From positions 105,289 through 169,288 of the forward strand of contig JAGAMN010000020.1 of assembly GCA_017624715.1 (NCBI GenBank): a DNA stretch of 64,000 bases, given 5' to 3'. Positions 49,868-58,014 of the stretch are shown here, one piece after another (position 1 is the first letter of the stretch; the number at the start of each line of letters is the position of its first letter). Under the pieces are notes generated by a model. That model saw only the letters and a program-made list of their open reading frames with translations. It ran no database searches and was not told where the DNA came from. The DNA comes from Oscillospiraceae bacterium (GTDB lineage: Bacteria; Bacillota; Clostridia; Oscillospirales; Oscillospiraceae). Both the position numbers and the translations under genes were made by a program.

Positions 49868-50976
49868 GTCAGCTTGATCAAGCTTGTGAGAGCTTTCGAA
49901 TTTTGATGGAGCAACAGCTTCTGCGAATTGAAAATATGTCCGCTGAAAAGGTGGATTTCACCACAAAGAAGACCGTCACCATCGGCCTTGTTGACGGTGA
50001 CGGTATCGGCCCGATCATAATGTCTCAAGCAGTCAAAGTGTTGGAAAAGCTCCTGGCTGATGAAATCGCCGCCGGTTCTGTTGTTCTAAAACGGATTGAG
50101 GGTCTGACCATCGAAAACCGACTGGAAAAGAACCAGCCTGTCCCTACCGATGTACTGGAGCAGATCAAAACCTGCGATGTTCTCTTGAAAGGTCCCACAA
50201 CCACTCCCATGGGCGGTAAGATGGAGAGCGCCAATGTGACCCTTCGCCGTGAGCTGGATCTTTACGCCAATGTCCGTCCCGTTGCCATTCCAGAGGAGGA
50301 CATCGACTGGATGTTCTACCGGGAAAACACCGAAGGCGAATATGTCTTGGGCAGCCGGGGCGTGGAACTTCCCGGAATGGCAGTGGACTTCAAGGTGACT
50401 ACCGATGCCGGTACCCGGCGGATCGCCCGGGCAGCTTTTGACTATGCCCGGCAGAACGGTAAAACCCGGGTTTCCATCGTCACAAAAGCCAATATCATGA
50501 AAAAGACCGACGGTAAATTTACCGCCATCTGCCATGAGGTGGCCGCGGATTACCCGGAAATCTCCGTGGATGATTGGTACATCGACATCATGACAGCTAA
50601 CCTGGTCAACCCTGCTATTCGCAATCAGTTCCAGGTCATGGTGATGCCCAACCTCTATGGCGATATCATCACCGATGAGGCTGCCCAGATCCAGGGCGGT
50701 GTGGGTACCGCCGGCAGCGCCAATATCGGCGACCGTTATGCTATGTTTGAAGCCATCCACGGGTCTGCTCCCCGTATGATCGAAGATGGCCTGGGGGATT
50801 ATGCCAATCCGTCCTCAATTCTTAAAGCGGAGGCTATGCTCCTGCGACACATTTGCCGCAGTGATACAGCAGAAAAGCTGGAAAATGCTCTGGTAAGTTG
50901 CAAGACGGTTGTCACTGGCGACCGTAACGGTGCAACTTGCGCTCAGTTTGCCGAGGAAATTATGAGACTTCTGTAA
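49864..50976 (+). CDS. icd: Isocitrate dehydrogenase (isocitrate/isopropylmalate family)
   Basis: This 370-residue enzyme oxidises and decarboxylates isocitrate to 2-oxoglutarate. It has the substrate loop ESANVTLRRELDLYANVRPV, YRENTEGEYV, NLYGDIITDEAAQIQGGVG and the cofactor loop FEAIHGSAPRMIEDGLGDYA then NPSS. The cofactor loop is two residues longer than usual and lacks the K-Y pair of NADP enzymes, so the coenzyme is uncertain (NAD is plausible). A 40-residue N-terminal extension precedes the fold. It completes the oxidative half-cycle to glutamate. Confidence 0.9.
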   Translation: MSQLDQACESFRILMEQQLLRIENMSAEKVDFTTKKTVTIGLVDGDGIGPIIMSQAVKVLEKLLADEIAAGSVVLKRIEGLTIENRLEKNQPVPTDVLEQIKTCDVLLKGPTTTPMGGKMESANVTLRRELDLYANVRPVAIPEEDIDWMFYRENTEGEYVLGSRGVELPGMAVDFKVTTDAGTRRIARAAFDYARQNGKTRVSIVTKANIMKKTDGKFTAICHEVAADYPEISVDDWYIDIMTANLVNPAIRNQFQVMVMPNLYGDIITDEAAQIQGGVGTAGSANIGDRYAMFEAIHGSAPRMIEDGLGDYANPSSILKAEAMLLRHICRSDTAEKLENALVSCKTVVTGDRNGATCAQFAEEIMRLL

Positions 50977-50980
50977 TAAC

Positions 50981-51010
50981 AATGCGCGCTGCAAACGCAG
51001 CGCGCATTTT
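50981..51010. terminator. Bidirectional terminator after icd
   Basis: A 12-bp perfect stem, AATGCGCGCTGC with GCAGCGCGCATT and loop AAAC, then TTCTATTT. It is shared with the convergent LacI-type gene. Confidence 0.88.
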
Positions 51011-51020
51011 CTATTTAGCG

Positions 51021-52034
51021 TTAAAGTGTGCTTTCCCGGGAAATGATCCGGTATCCCAAAATAGGGGAGGGGTCGTAATTTTCATCACGCAGGCATTTGA
51101 GCAATTCTCTGCAGGCCACTTTACCCAATTCTGCAGCATCAAACCGCAGGGCGGAAATGCCGATGGGGCTGGAGTTAAGTTTCTCGCTGTCAAACAGTGA
51201 AGCGATCTGCACATCCTCCGGGATTTTTTTGCCTGCCTGCATCAAGGCTGTCAGGGTGAACATGCAGATTTCATCGTCCATGCACAGGAATTTGCGCACG
51301 CCCAGCTGCAGCAGTTCCCGAACGGCAGCGGTACAATCGGCAGGCTTGCCTAAACCGGAGCGCATATAGATACATTCTTCCGGATATTTCAGGGTTGCAA
51401 CAGCCTGATTAAAACCAGCACAACGGCTTTGGTTGACGATATAGCGCATATCATTGCCCAAAAGTCCCACTTTTTCCTGCTTGCCCTGGAGGAAAGAAAG
51501 GGTAAATGCATTACAGCCGCCAATTTGATCGTGGTCAGCTTCCACAGTTGCCCAGCCTCGGGCTTGCGGTGGTAAAGAACCAATGGTGGAGAAGGGGATA
51601 TCCCGCTCCTTCAGCATATCTACAAGTCCGTCATTTTCGACTGTACGGGACAGAATTACACCGTCTACCTTCCGGTTGTCCAGGGTCCGCCGGAGAGATT
51701 CGGGAAATTCCTCGGTTGACAAGCAAATGACAATGTTGTAATCCCATGCAAAAGCCTCTTCACAGATGGCATTCATTGTGTGCCGGTAAAAAGGAATATT
51801 CAGTTGCATGAAGGATTTAGGAAGAACAAGAGCCAAATTATAGGTTTTATTCTCAGCCAAACCTCTGGCGGCAGGGCTGGGGCGGTAATTGCAGGCTTCA
51901 ATGTATTGCATGACCTTGTTGCGGGTACTCTCGCCGATGCGGCCTTTGCCGGAGATAGCACGGGATATGGTAGTTTTGGATACACCCAGATCCCTTGCAA
52001 TATCATCAATGGTTATGTTGCGTTTTTGTGTCAT
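51021..52034 (-). CDS. LacI family transcription regulator
   Basis: This 337-residue regulator has an N-terminal LacI helix-turn-helix (ITIDDIARDLGVSKTTISRA, then ISGKGRIGESTRNKV) and the hinge PSPAARGLAENKTYNLALVL. A periplasmic-binding-protein-like effector domain follows with DGVILSR and FDAAELG-type ends. Effectors of this family are usually sugars or purines. It is divergent from thyA with three TGCGCAAC sites between them. No transporter or sugar gene is adjacent, so thyA or itself is the nearest target. Confidence 0.92.
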   Translation of the reverse strand: MTQKRNITIDDIARDLGVSKTTISRAISGKGRIGESTRNKVMQYIEACNYRPSPAARGLAENKTYNLALVLPKSFMQLNIPFYRHTMNAICEEAFAWDYNIVICLSTEEFPESLRRTLDNRKVDGVILSRTVENDGLVDMLKERDIPFSTIGSLPPQARGWATVEADHDQIGGCNAFTLSFLQGKQEKVGLLGNDMRYIVNQSRCAGFNQAVATLKYPEECIYMRSGLGKPADCTAAVRELLQLGVRKFLCMDDEICMFTLTALMQAGKKIPEDVQIASLFDSEKLNSSPIGISALRFDAAELGKVACRELLKCLRDENYDPSPILGYRIISRESTL

Positions 52035-52050
52035 ATTGTAAAACTCCTAC

Positions 52051-52141
52051 TGGAAATATGTCGAAGGATATGCTATAATAGGAAAAACACTGCGCAACCA
52101 TTGCGCAACAACATTGTAACAAACTGCGCAACTAAAGTCAA
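52051..52141. promoter_or_regulatory. Divergent lacI/thyA promoters with iterated operator
   Basis: The thyA promoter (+) is TGGAAA (52051-52056), 17 bases and TATAAT (52074-52079) with an extended TGC. The regulator promoter (-) is TTGACT (52136-52141), 17 bases and TACAAT (52113-52118). TGCGCAAC occurs at 52091, 52102 and 52125 (spacing 11 and 23, about one and two helical turns), with an imperfect TTGTAAC between. The centre copy is the palindrome TTGCGCAA, a typical LacI-family operator core. Confidence 0.65.
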
Positions 52142-52160
52142 CGATTAAGGTGGTAAATTT

Positions 52161-52991
52161 ATGAGCAGAGCTGATGAGATCTATCGCGCTACGTGTCTGG
52201 ATATCCTAAACAACGGCTTTTCCGATGAGGGTTTGGATGTTCGTCCCAGATGGGCTGACGGTACACCTGCCCATACCATCAAGAAATTCGGTGTGGTCAA
52301 CCGCTATAATCTGGCAGAAGAGTTTCCAATCATGACTCTGCGCCGGACTTACTGGAAGAGTGCGGTAGACGAATTGCTTTGGATTTGGCAGAAGAAATCC
52401 AACCGCATCGCTGACCTGGGCAGCCATGTCTGGGATGAATGGGCAGGGGAAGACGGTACCATCGGCAAAGCCTACGGTTACCAGCTGGGATTGAAGCATC
52501 AGTACAAGGAGGGCGAATTTGATCAGGTCGACCGGGTGCTGTACGATTTGAAACACAATCCCGCGTCCCGCCGCATCCTCACCAGCATCTATAATTTCGA
52601 AGACCTGCACGAGATGAACCTGTATCCCTGCGCCTACTCTATGACCTTCAATGTTTCCGGAAATACCCTTAACGCCATTTTGAACCAGCGTTCTCAGGAT
52701 ATGCTGACAGCGAATAACTGGAATGTCTGCCAGTATGCGGTGCTGGTACATATGATGGCTCAGGTTTCCGGACTGCAAGTGGGTGAACTTGTCCATGTGA
52801 TTGCCGATTGCCACATTTACGATCGACATATCCCGGCTGTTAAGGCTATGCTGGAACGGGATGGTTTTGATGCACCCAAGTTCTCTATGGATACATCTAT
52901 CACCGATTTTTATGCTTTCACCAAAGATTCCTTCAAGATGGAAAACTATCAATTCCATCCCTTTGATTTTGAGATTCCTATGGCGATCTGA
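52161..52991 (+). CDS. thyA: Thymidylate synthase
   Basis: This 276-residue ThyA methylates dUMP to dTMP with methylenetetrahydrofolate. The catalytic cysteine lies in NLYPCAYSMTFNVSGN, followed by the dUMP-binding LNQRSQDMLTANNWNV and VHVIADCHIYDRHIPA. It ends in the FHPFDFEIPMAI tail. folA lies 5 kb away on the same strand and would recycle the dihydrofolate product. The position beside a LacI-type regulator with shared operators is unusual for this enzyme. Confidence 0.95.
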   Translation: MSRADEIYRATCLDILNNGFSDEGLDVRPRWADGTPAHTIKKFGVVNRYNLAEEFPIMTLRRTYWKSAVDELLWIWQKKSNRIADLGSHVWDEWAGEDGTIGKAYGYQLGLKHQYKEGEFDQVDRVLYDLKHNPASRRILTSIYNFEDLHEMNLYPCAYSMTFNVSGNTLNAILNQRSQDMLTANNWNVCQYAVLVHMMAQVSGLQVGELVHVIADCHIYDRHIPAVKAMLERDGFDAPKFSMDTSITDFYAFTKDSFKMENYQFHPFDFEIPMAI

Positions 52992-53044
52992 TCCATTACG
53001 GATACCCCTGCGCCCTTGGTAGGTGGTATTCTTATATATCAAGT

Positions 53045-53078
53045 AAAATCAGCTCCGGCATTGCCGGAGCTGATTTTT
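53045..53078. terminator. Bidirectional terminator
   Basis: A 16-bp stem, AAAATCAGCTCCGGCA with TGCCGGAGCTGATTTT, then TTTA. It serves thyA and the convergent AraC-type gene. Confidence 0.88.
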
Positions 53079-53863
53079 TACCGAGTCATTCGATGCTCTC
53101 TGGGTGTATGTCCTACAAGTTCCCGGAACACATGATTAAAGGTGCGGATATTTTGAAATCCGCTTTTTAGCGCGATTTGCGTGATGGGCATTTCGGTGCT
53201 TTCCAGCAGGCTGATCGCTTCGTCTACCCGATATTGGTTGACCAGCTGGCGGAAGTGTATGCCGTATTCGTCGGTCAACAATCTTGACAGATAATGGTAA
53301 TCGTATCCAAATTCCTGGGCCAGCTGCTTCAAGGTGATATCTTCCATGTAGTTTTCGCTGACCCAGTTCAGCATTTGTCCGACATGAAAATCTGATTTAT
53401 CCGATCGGGGCAGCAATGTTACTTGATTCAGATACTCATTGCATATGGCATACAGGCATGCTTTTTTGATAAATATCGAGGCATCCTCTTGTGGCATGTA
53501 TTGAGCGGCCATATCCCAAACCGTTTTCTCCGGTGTAAAGCCCGAATGATCGCCTTGTTTTCCGCGGACTGCTGATGCAAATTTGGGAATATAGTCGTCA
53601 GAGAAAACGAAGACAATGTCTTTGGAATCTTTCGGATTAAAAAAAGTGTGTATCTGATTGGAAAGCACCAATGCCATGCTTCCTGCAGGAATGATTTCTG
53701 TGATGCCATTTACTGTCAGTTGCAACTGACCCTCTATAACCATATGGAGCTCCGGGTTTTTATGAAAATGGAGCTTAAACCGCTGATCTGCATTGTGCTG
53801 TGGGTAAACACAGATATTAAAACGGTAGTTTCCTTGAGAATTATCCAGTTGATACTTTAACAT
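53078..53863 (-). CDS. AraC family regulator with cupin sensor domain
   Basis: This 261-residue regulator has an N-terminal cupin-like ligand domain (HFHKNPELHMVIEGQLQLTV, GSMALVLSNQIHTF). Two AraC helix-turn-helix units lie at residues about 165-260 (LAQEFGYDYHYLSRLLTDEY; MPITQIALKSGFQNIRTFNH). It is divergent from the activase and glycyl radical enzyme genes, so it most likely activates them in response to the substrate. The -35 boxes of the two promoters abut each other. Confidence 0.9.
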   Translation of the reverse strand: MLKYQLDNSQGNYRFNICVYPQHNADQRFKLHFHKNPELHMVIEGQLQLTVNGITEIIPAGSMALVLSNQIHTFFNPKDSKDIVFVFSDDYIPKFASAVRGKQGDHSGFTPEKTVWDMAAQYMPQEDASIFIKKACLYAICNEYLNQVTLLPRSDKSDFHVGQMLNWVSENYMEDITLKQLAQEFGYDYHYLSRLLTDEYGIHFRQLVNQYRVDEAISLLESTEMPITQIALKSGFQNIRTFNHVFRELVGHTPREHRMTR

Positions 53864-53893
53864 AGCAACCTCGAAAGTTAATTTTTTGCCAAT

Positions 53894-53940
53894 ATTTTAT
53901 AATAAATTACTGGCATTGTCAATTGGTAGCCTTCTATAAT
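53894..53940. promoter_or_regulatory. Back-to-back promoters of araC-like and glycyl radical operon
   Basis: Minus strand: TTGACA (53917-53922), 17 bases and TAAAAT (53894-53899). Plus strand: weak TGGCAT (53911-53916), 18 bases and TATAAT (53935-53940). The weak plus -35 suits an activator-dependent promoter. An ATG at 53985 out of frame with the activase opens a 9-codon frame overlapping its start. Confidence 0.6.
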
Positions 53941-53991
53941 TTAGGTAGATATCCGAACAAATGCAGAACTTTGGAGAGGATGTAATGCGTT

Positions 53992-54822
53992 ATGGGCGCC
54001 ATTTTTTCTGTTGAAGAATTTTCCACATTCGATGGCCCGGGGATACGAATGACGGTATTCATGAAAGGGTGTCCATTACGCTGTATGTGGTGCCACAATC
54101 CGGAGGGGCAGAGCTTCCATAGTCAGTATGTCCGCTCCCAAAACGGTTGCTTGCACTGTGGCGCCTGCCTGGCGGCAGGTGGTGGGATACTGACCGCTGA
54201 CAGCATCTCCGTTTGTCCCCAAAACTTGATTCGGCTTTGCGGAACGGAGATAAGCCCTGAAGCTATGATCCAGGAAATAGAAGGCAAGCTTTGGATGCTG
54301 AATGCGTCCGGCGGTGGCGTAACATTTTCAGGAGGAGAGCCTTTGGCACAACCGGATTTTCTGATGTCATGCCTGGATATGCTGGAGGGCAAGACTCACC
54401 GGGCAATTCAAACCTCCGGTTTTGCGTCGAAGGAGATATTTGCTGAGGCGCTGAAGCGATGCGAATATGTGCTGTACGATTTGAAGCTGATGGATTCGGA
54501 GCTTCATAAGAAATATACCGGTGTGGATAACCGCTGCATCCTGGAAAATTACCGAACGTTGGCAACCAGCGGGAAACCTTTTATTACGCGGATTCCTTTG
54601 ATACCCTGCGTTAATGATACATTGGACAACATTACCCAAACAGCACAGTTTATGAGTCAACTGGGAGTAACGAAGGTTGAGTTGTTGCCATACAACAAAG
54701 CTGCCGGTGCAAAATATAAAATGCTGGGCAGGGAATATATAACCGATTTCGACCCATCCGTACCGCCGCAAAGCCATACGGAAGTGTTTGAACATTACGG
54801 GATAGGAGTGAAAATTCTATGA
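53992..54822 (+). CDS. Glycyl radical enzyme activating enzyme (radical SAM)
   Basis: This 276-residue radical SAM enzyme installs the glycyl radical on its partner. The SAM cluster cysteines are C27, C31 and C34 (CPLRCMWCHNPEG). An inserted ferredoxin-like set C53, C56, C59 and C75 can hold one auxiliary [4Fe-4S] cluster, fewer than the two found in many GRE activases and more than in PFL-activase. GGGVTFSGGEPLAQPDF is the SAM-binding GGE region and YDLKLMD a family signature. The stop overlaps the partner gene by ATGA. Confidence 0.93.
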   Translation: MGAIFSVEEFSTFDGPGIRMTVFMKGCPLRCMWCHNPEGQSFHSQYVRSQNGCLHCGACLAAGGGILTADSISVCPQNLIRLCGTEISPEAMIQEIEGKLWMLNASGGGVTFSGGEPLAQPDFLMSCLDMLEGKTHRAIQTSGFASKEIFAEALKRCEYVLYDLKLMDSELHKKYTGVDNRCILENYRTLATSGKPFITRIPLIPCVNDTLDNITQTAQFMSQLGVTKVELLPYNKAAGAKYKMLGREYITDFDPSVPPQSHTEVFEHYGIGVKIL

Positions 54823-56843
54823 CCGAGCGCGTACAAAGAATGAAGAGGCTGCTGCTTGACCGGGAATACCGAAAGGAACGCAGCGAAGAAATCCTGGATT
54901 TTTCAGGGGATATTGATGCGCAAACAGATTACGGCATATTTACTGCCTATATGCAAAAAACGCTGGAAAATGAAAAGCCGCTATTCTATGGTGACGACAT
55001 CTTCGGCTTCAATCGCAGCTACGCACATTCTGCCATTTGCGAAGATAACGGTCAGCCCTGCTTTCCGTCCCATATTCCCTGTAACAACACGCCGGATTAC
55101 AGCCTTTTGATGAAACCGGGTCTGGACAGGGTAATGACTGAGCTGCGCCAAAAGCCGAAAAATGACTTTTATGATGCCCTTATCAAGGTCCTGGAGTTGA
55201 CCCTTGCATTTTGTGACCGATATCGGCAAGCCGCTTTGGAATCCGGCAATCAGAAGCTATATGATGCACTTTCTAATGTGCCCCGCAATAGCCCCACTAG
55301 CTTCTATGAAGCATGCCTGTTTCAAAAGATTATCATCTTTATCCTAAGAGTTACCAAGCACGAGCATATTACCTACGGACGGTTTGACCAGTATATGTAT
55401 CCCTACTTCAAGGCGGACCTTGACCGTGGTGTTTCCCAAGAGGAACTGTTTGAGACGCTTGAACTATATTTTCTGTCTATAAACCTGGATACAGATACCT
55501 ATATCGGTATGCAGGCAGGCGACAACGGTCAGAGTATGGTTTTAGGTGGCTTTGACGCTGCAGGAAACAGCGTGTTTAACGAACTGTCCCGGATGTGCAT
55601 GGAGGCCTCACTGGAATTGGAAGTCATCGACCCAAAGATTAACCTTCGGGTAAGCAAGCGCACACCGGATGAGCATTATCGATTGGGCGCACAGCTTACC
55701 AAAAAAGGCTTGGGTTTTCCACAATACTGCAACGACGATGTGGTCGTTCCGGGCTTGATCAAGTTGGGTTATGCACCGGAAGATGCCATTGATTACACGG
55801 TTGCAGCCTGTTGGGAATTCATTATCCCCGGTAAAGGCCTAGAGGCGCCCAATGTTACAGCAATGAATTTCCCATTGGTGGTCCGTGAGGTGATAGACCG
55901 GCATCTGATGGACAGCCCGGATTTTGCTACGCTGATGAAGCATGTAGAGCAGGGGATCATTGACAAGATCGAATTTCTTCGGGCCCGGTACAACAGTCTG
56001 GAAAAACTGCGCCAGCATAGGTGGTATCGATGCTCGCCGATCATGAGCCTGATGACCCAGGGCTGTATGGAATCTGGAAAAGACTTTGCCCGGTTTGGCT
56101 CCCATTACTATAACCTGGGCTGTCATGGCGCCGGAATTTCTACTGCGGCGGATTCCCTGGCGGCGGTGAAAAAGATGATCTACGATGATCAAAGCATAGA
56201 CAAAACCACGCTGCTTACTGCGCTGAAAAACAATTTCGAAGGCTTTGCGCCCTTGCGAAATCAGCTGTTGGCATGCCCCAAAATGGGCAGTGATGACGAC
56301 TATGTAGATGCTATTGCCGGTCAGATCATGGACTACTTTGCAAAGAACTTGAACGGAAAACCAAACAATATAGGCGGTATTTGGCGTGCCGGTACAGGCA
56401 GCGCTATGGAATATGTCCGATTTGGAAAAGTGACCCCAGCCACGCCGGATGGCCGGATGAATGGGGAACCCTTAGCATGCAGCTTTTCACCCACACTTCA
56501 GGCAAAGCCAAAGGGACCGCTTTCTACCATCCGTTCCTTCACAAAGTTTGATCTGTCGAACATTATCAACGGTGGTCCGCTGACCATGGAGCTTCATAGC
56601 AATGTATTTCGCAATACTGACGGCGAAGAAAAGGTTGCATCACTGGTCAAACTCTTTGTGTTGTCCGGCGGCCATCAGCTCCAGCTGAATACGCTAAACC
56701 GTCAGCAGTTGCTGGATGCACAGGAACATCCGGAAAAGTATCCCAATCTGGTGGTTCGGGTTTGGGGCTGGAGCGGTTATTTCCGGGAACTGGACCCTGA
56801 ATATCAGAACCATATTCTCCAAAGAACGCAATTTATGGTATAA
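54819..56843 (+). CDS. Glycyl radical enzyme of unassigned type
   Basis: This 674-residue member of the PFL-like glycyl radical superfamily is shorter than most (about 760-850). The radical site RVWGWSGYF places G650 24 residues from the C terminus, as expected. The thiyl cysteine is C331 in AACWEF, whereas dehydratases, decarboxylases and lyases of the family carry GCVE and PFL itself has adjacent cysteines. Barrel landmarks include GRFDQYMYPYF, QSMVLGGFDAAGN and PRNSPTSFYEA. The partner activase precedes it and an AraC regulator controls the pair. No microcompartment or transporter gene adjoins. The substrate cannot be assigned from the sequence. Confidence 0.9.
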   Translation: MTERVQRMKRLLLDREYRKERSEEILDFSGDIDAQTDYGIFTAYMQKTLENEKPLFYGDDIFGFNRSYAHSAICEDNGQPCFPSHIPCNNTPDYSLLMKPGLDRVMTELRQKPKNDFYDALIKVLELTLAFCDRYRQAALESGNQKLYDALSNVPRNSPTSFYEACLFQKIIIFILRVTKHEHITYGRFDQYMYPYFKADLDRGVSQEELFETLELYFLSINLDTDTYIGMQAGDNGQSMVLGGFDAAGNSVFNELSRMCMEASLELEVIDPKINLRVSKRTPDEHYRLGAQLTKKGLGFPQYCNDDVVVPGLIKLGYAPEDAIDYTVAACWEFIIPGKGLEAPNVTAMNFPLVVREVIDRHLMDSPDFATLMKHVEQGIIDKIEFLRARYNSLEKLRQHRWYRCSPIMSLMTQGCMESGKDFARFGSHYYNLGCHGAGISTAADSLAAVKKMIYDDQSIDKTTLLTALKNNFEGFAPLRNQLLACPKMGSDDDYVDAIAGQIMDYFAKNLNGKPNNIGGIWRAGTGSAMEYVRFGKVTPATPDGRMNGEPLACSFSPTLQAKPKGPLSTIRSFTKFDLSNIINGGPLTMELHSNVFRNTDGEEKVASLVKLFVLSGGHQLQLNTLNRQQLLDAQEHPEKYPNLVVRVWGWSGYFRELDPEYQNHILQRTQFMV

Positions 56844-57015
56844 AAAAGCACCCCACTTGGGGTAATGTCATTTAGTTAAGATATTCTGTCATTCCCTCGC
56901 CAGTGTATACACTGGCGAGGGAGTCCCCAAGATAGAAGGAGATTGCGAACCAGTGACACCGGTCACTGGTTCGCAATGACGCAATCTTAATGACATTGCC
57001 GTTTGGGGTGCTTTT
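56844..57015. repeat. Nested palindromic repeat within a split terminator
   Basis: Outer arms AAAAGCACCCCA (56844-56855) and TGGGGTGCTTTT (57004-57015) look like a terminator stem. Inside lie AATGTCATT..AAGAT (56864-56882) against ATCTTAATGACATT (56984-56997). The core has a perfect 30-bp palindrome (56893-56922, CTCGCCAGTGTATACACTGG centre) and a 16-bp stem hairpin (56942-56977). The GTCATTCC and GCAATGAC ends recall the shorter repeat at 15228-15319. Confidence 0.75.
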
Positions 57016-57045
57016 AATATCATGCCTTACCCAAAGGGGTAGGCA

Positions 57046-57309
57046 CTATTTTTTGTGTACGATCAGCATTACGGTTGATGATAACAAAATCGCAAAGTCT
57101 ATGATGTATGCGTAGAACATTGGCGAACCGACAGAATCTAACAGGAATTGACCCATGCTCAGGTAAGGTAAATTAGAATCACCCATAACAGTAGCAGCAA
57201 ATGACCCGGTGGCATTGACCAGTGCCCAGATGGCGAATGTGAAGATGATTAACAAAATCAGCGCGGTCAATGAGATACCAAATCCCCATTTCCATATTGT
57301 GCGGTTCAT
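57046..57309 (-). CDS. Small membrane protein, two helices, unrecognised
   Basis: This 87-residue protein has two membrane segments (about 8-30 and 65-84) joined by a short extracellular loop, with a basic C-terminal HKK. No homologous family is recognised. ATG 57309 follows GGAGG at good spacing; the longer frame to 57387 overlaps the upstream acetyltransferase. It is probably co-transcribed with that gene. Confidence 0.6.
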   Translation of the reverse strand: MNRTIWKWGFGISLTALILLIIFTFAIWALVNATGSFAATVMGDSNLPYLSMGQFLLDSVGSPMFYAYIIDFAILLSSTVMLIVHKK

Positions 57310-57335
57310 AAGTTTTCCTCCAAAAGCGGAATCAA

Positions 57336-57830
57336 TTATAAAGTCAATTTCATTTTGTACTGTGCCAGATTTACCGCATCGTTGCATTGCGGTACGATTT
57401 CCTCACCGCATATCTCGAATCCAAATTGCCGGTAGAATGCAATTGCACGGGTGTTGCTTTGATTAACATTCAATAATAGATAGCGTTTTCTGGCTGCCTT
57501 TGCTTTTTCAATGAGCCACGAAAGTCCTTTCGTACCATAACCTTGACCGAGATGTTCGGCTTTGATGACCAAAATACCGATTTCAAGATAATCTTGTTCC
57601 TCATCTATGAACGATAACCAACCGATTGGCTCGTTGTTAGTCTCAATAATATGGTGGTGGATAGCGCTTTGCTGAATAAAGCGGTTGACTCTTTTTTGCC
57701 ACTCGACGGGATCAGTCTCTGAATCAAAGAAGATGTCGTAATAGTCTTGATTGTCTTTGAAAATGGAACACAAAAAGGTACCATCATCGAACCGCAAAGG
57801 ACGGATTTTAATTATGTCAGTGTTCTTCAT
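57336..57830 (-). CDS. GNAT family N-acetyltransferase
   Basis: This 164-residue GNAT acetyltransferase has an IKIRPLRFDDG opening and the acetyl-CoA loop GQGYGTKGLSWLIEKA (Q/RxxGxG/A motif). The terminal NVNQSNTRAIAFYRQFGFEI is typical of RimI/RimJ-like and spermidine-type enzymes. The substrate is unknown. ATG 57830 has GGAGA upstream. Confidence 0.85.
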   Translation of the reverse strand: MKNTDIIKIRPLRFDDGTFLCSIFKDNQDYYDIFFDSETDPVEWQKRVNRFIQQSAIHHHIIETNNEPIGWLSFIDEEQDYLEIGILVIKAEHLGQGYGTKGLSWLIEKAKAARKRYLLLNVNQSNTRAIAFYRQFGFEICGEEIVPQCNDAVNLAQYKMKLTL

Positions 57831-58014
57831 TCCATTTTCTCCAAGGTGTGCATTCGCACACTTCGTCAATTTTACTACAAATATATCATGCCTTTCAGAA
57901 TTTCGCAAGCGGGAACCCCGACACTTCATTGCCGATGATTTTCAGTAATTATAGTAGAAAAACGGGAAACAGTGTGCTATAATCATCAAAAGCTTATTTG
58001 ATGAGAGGTAACCT

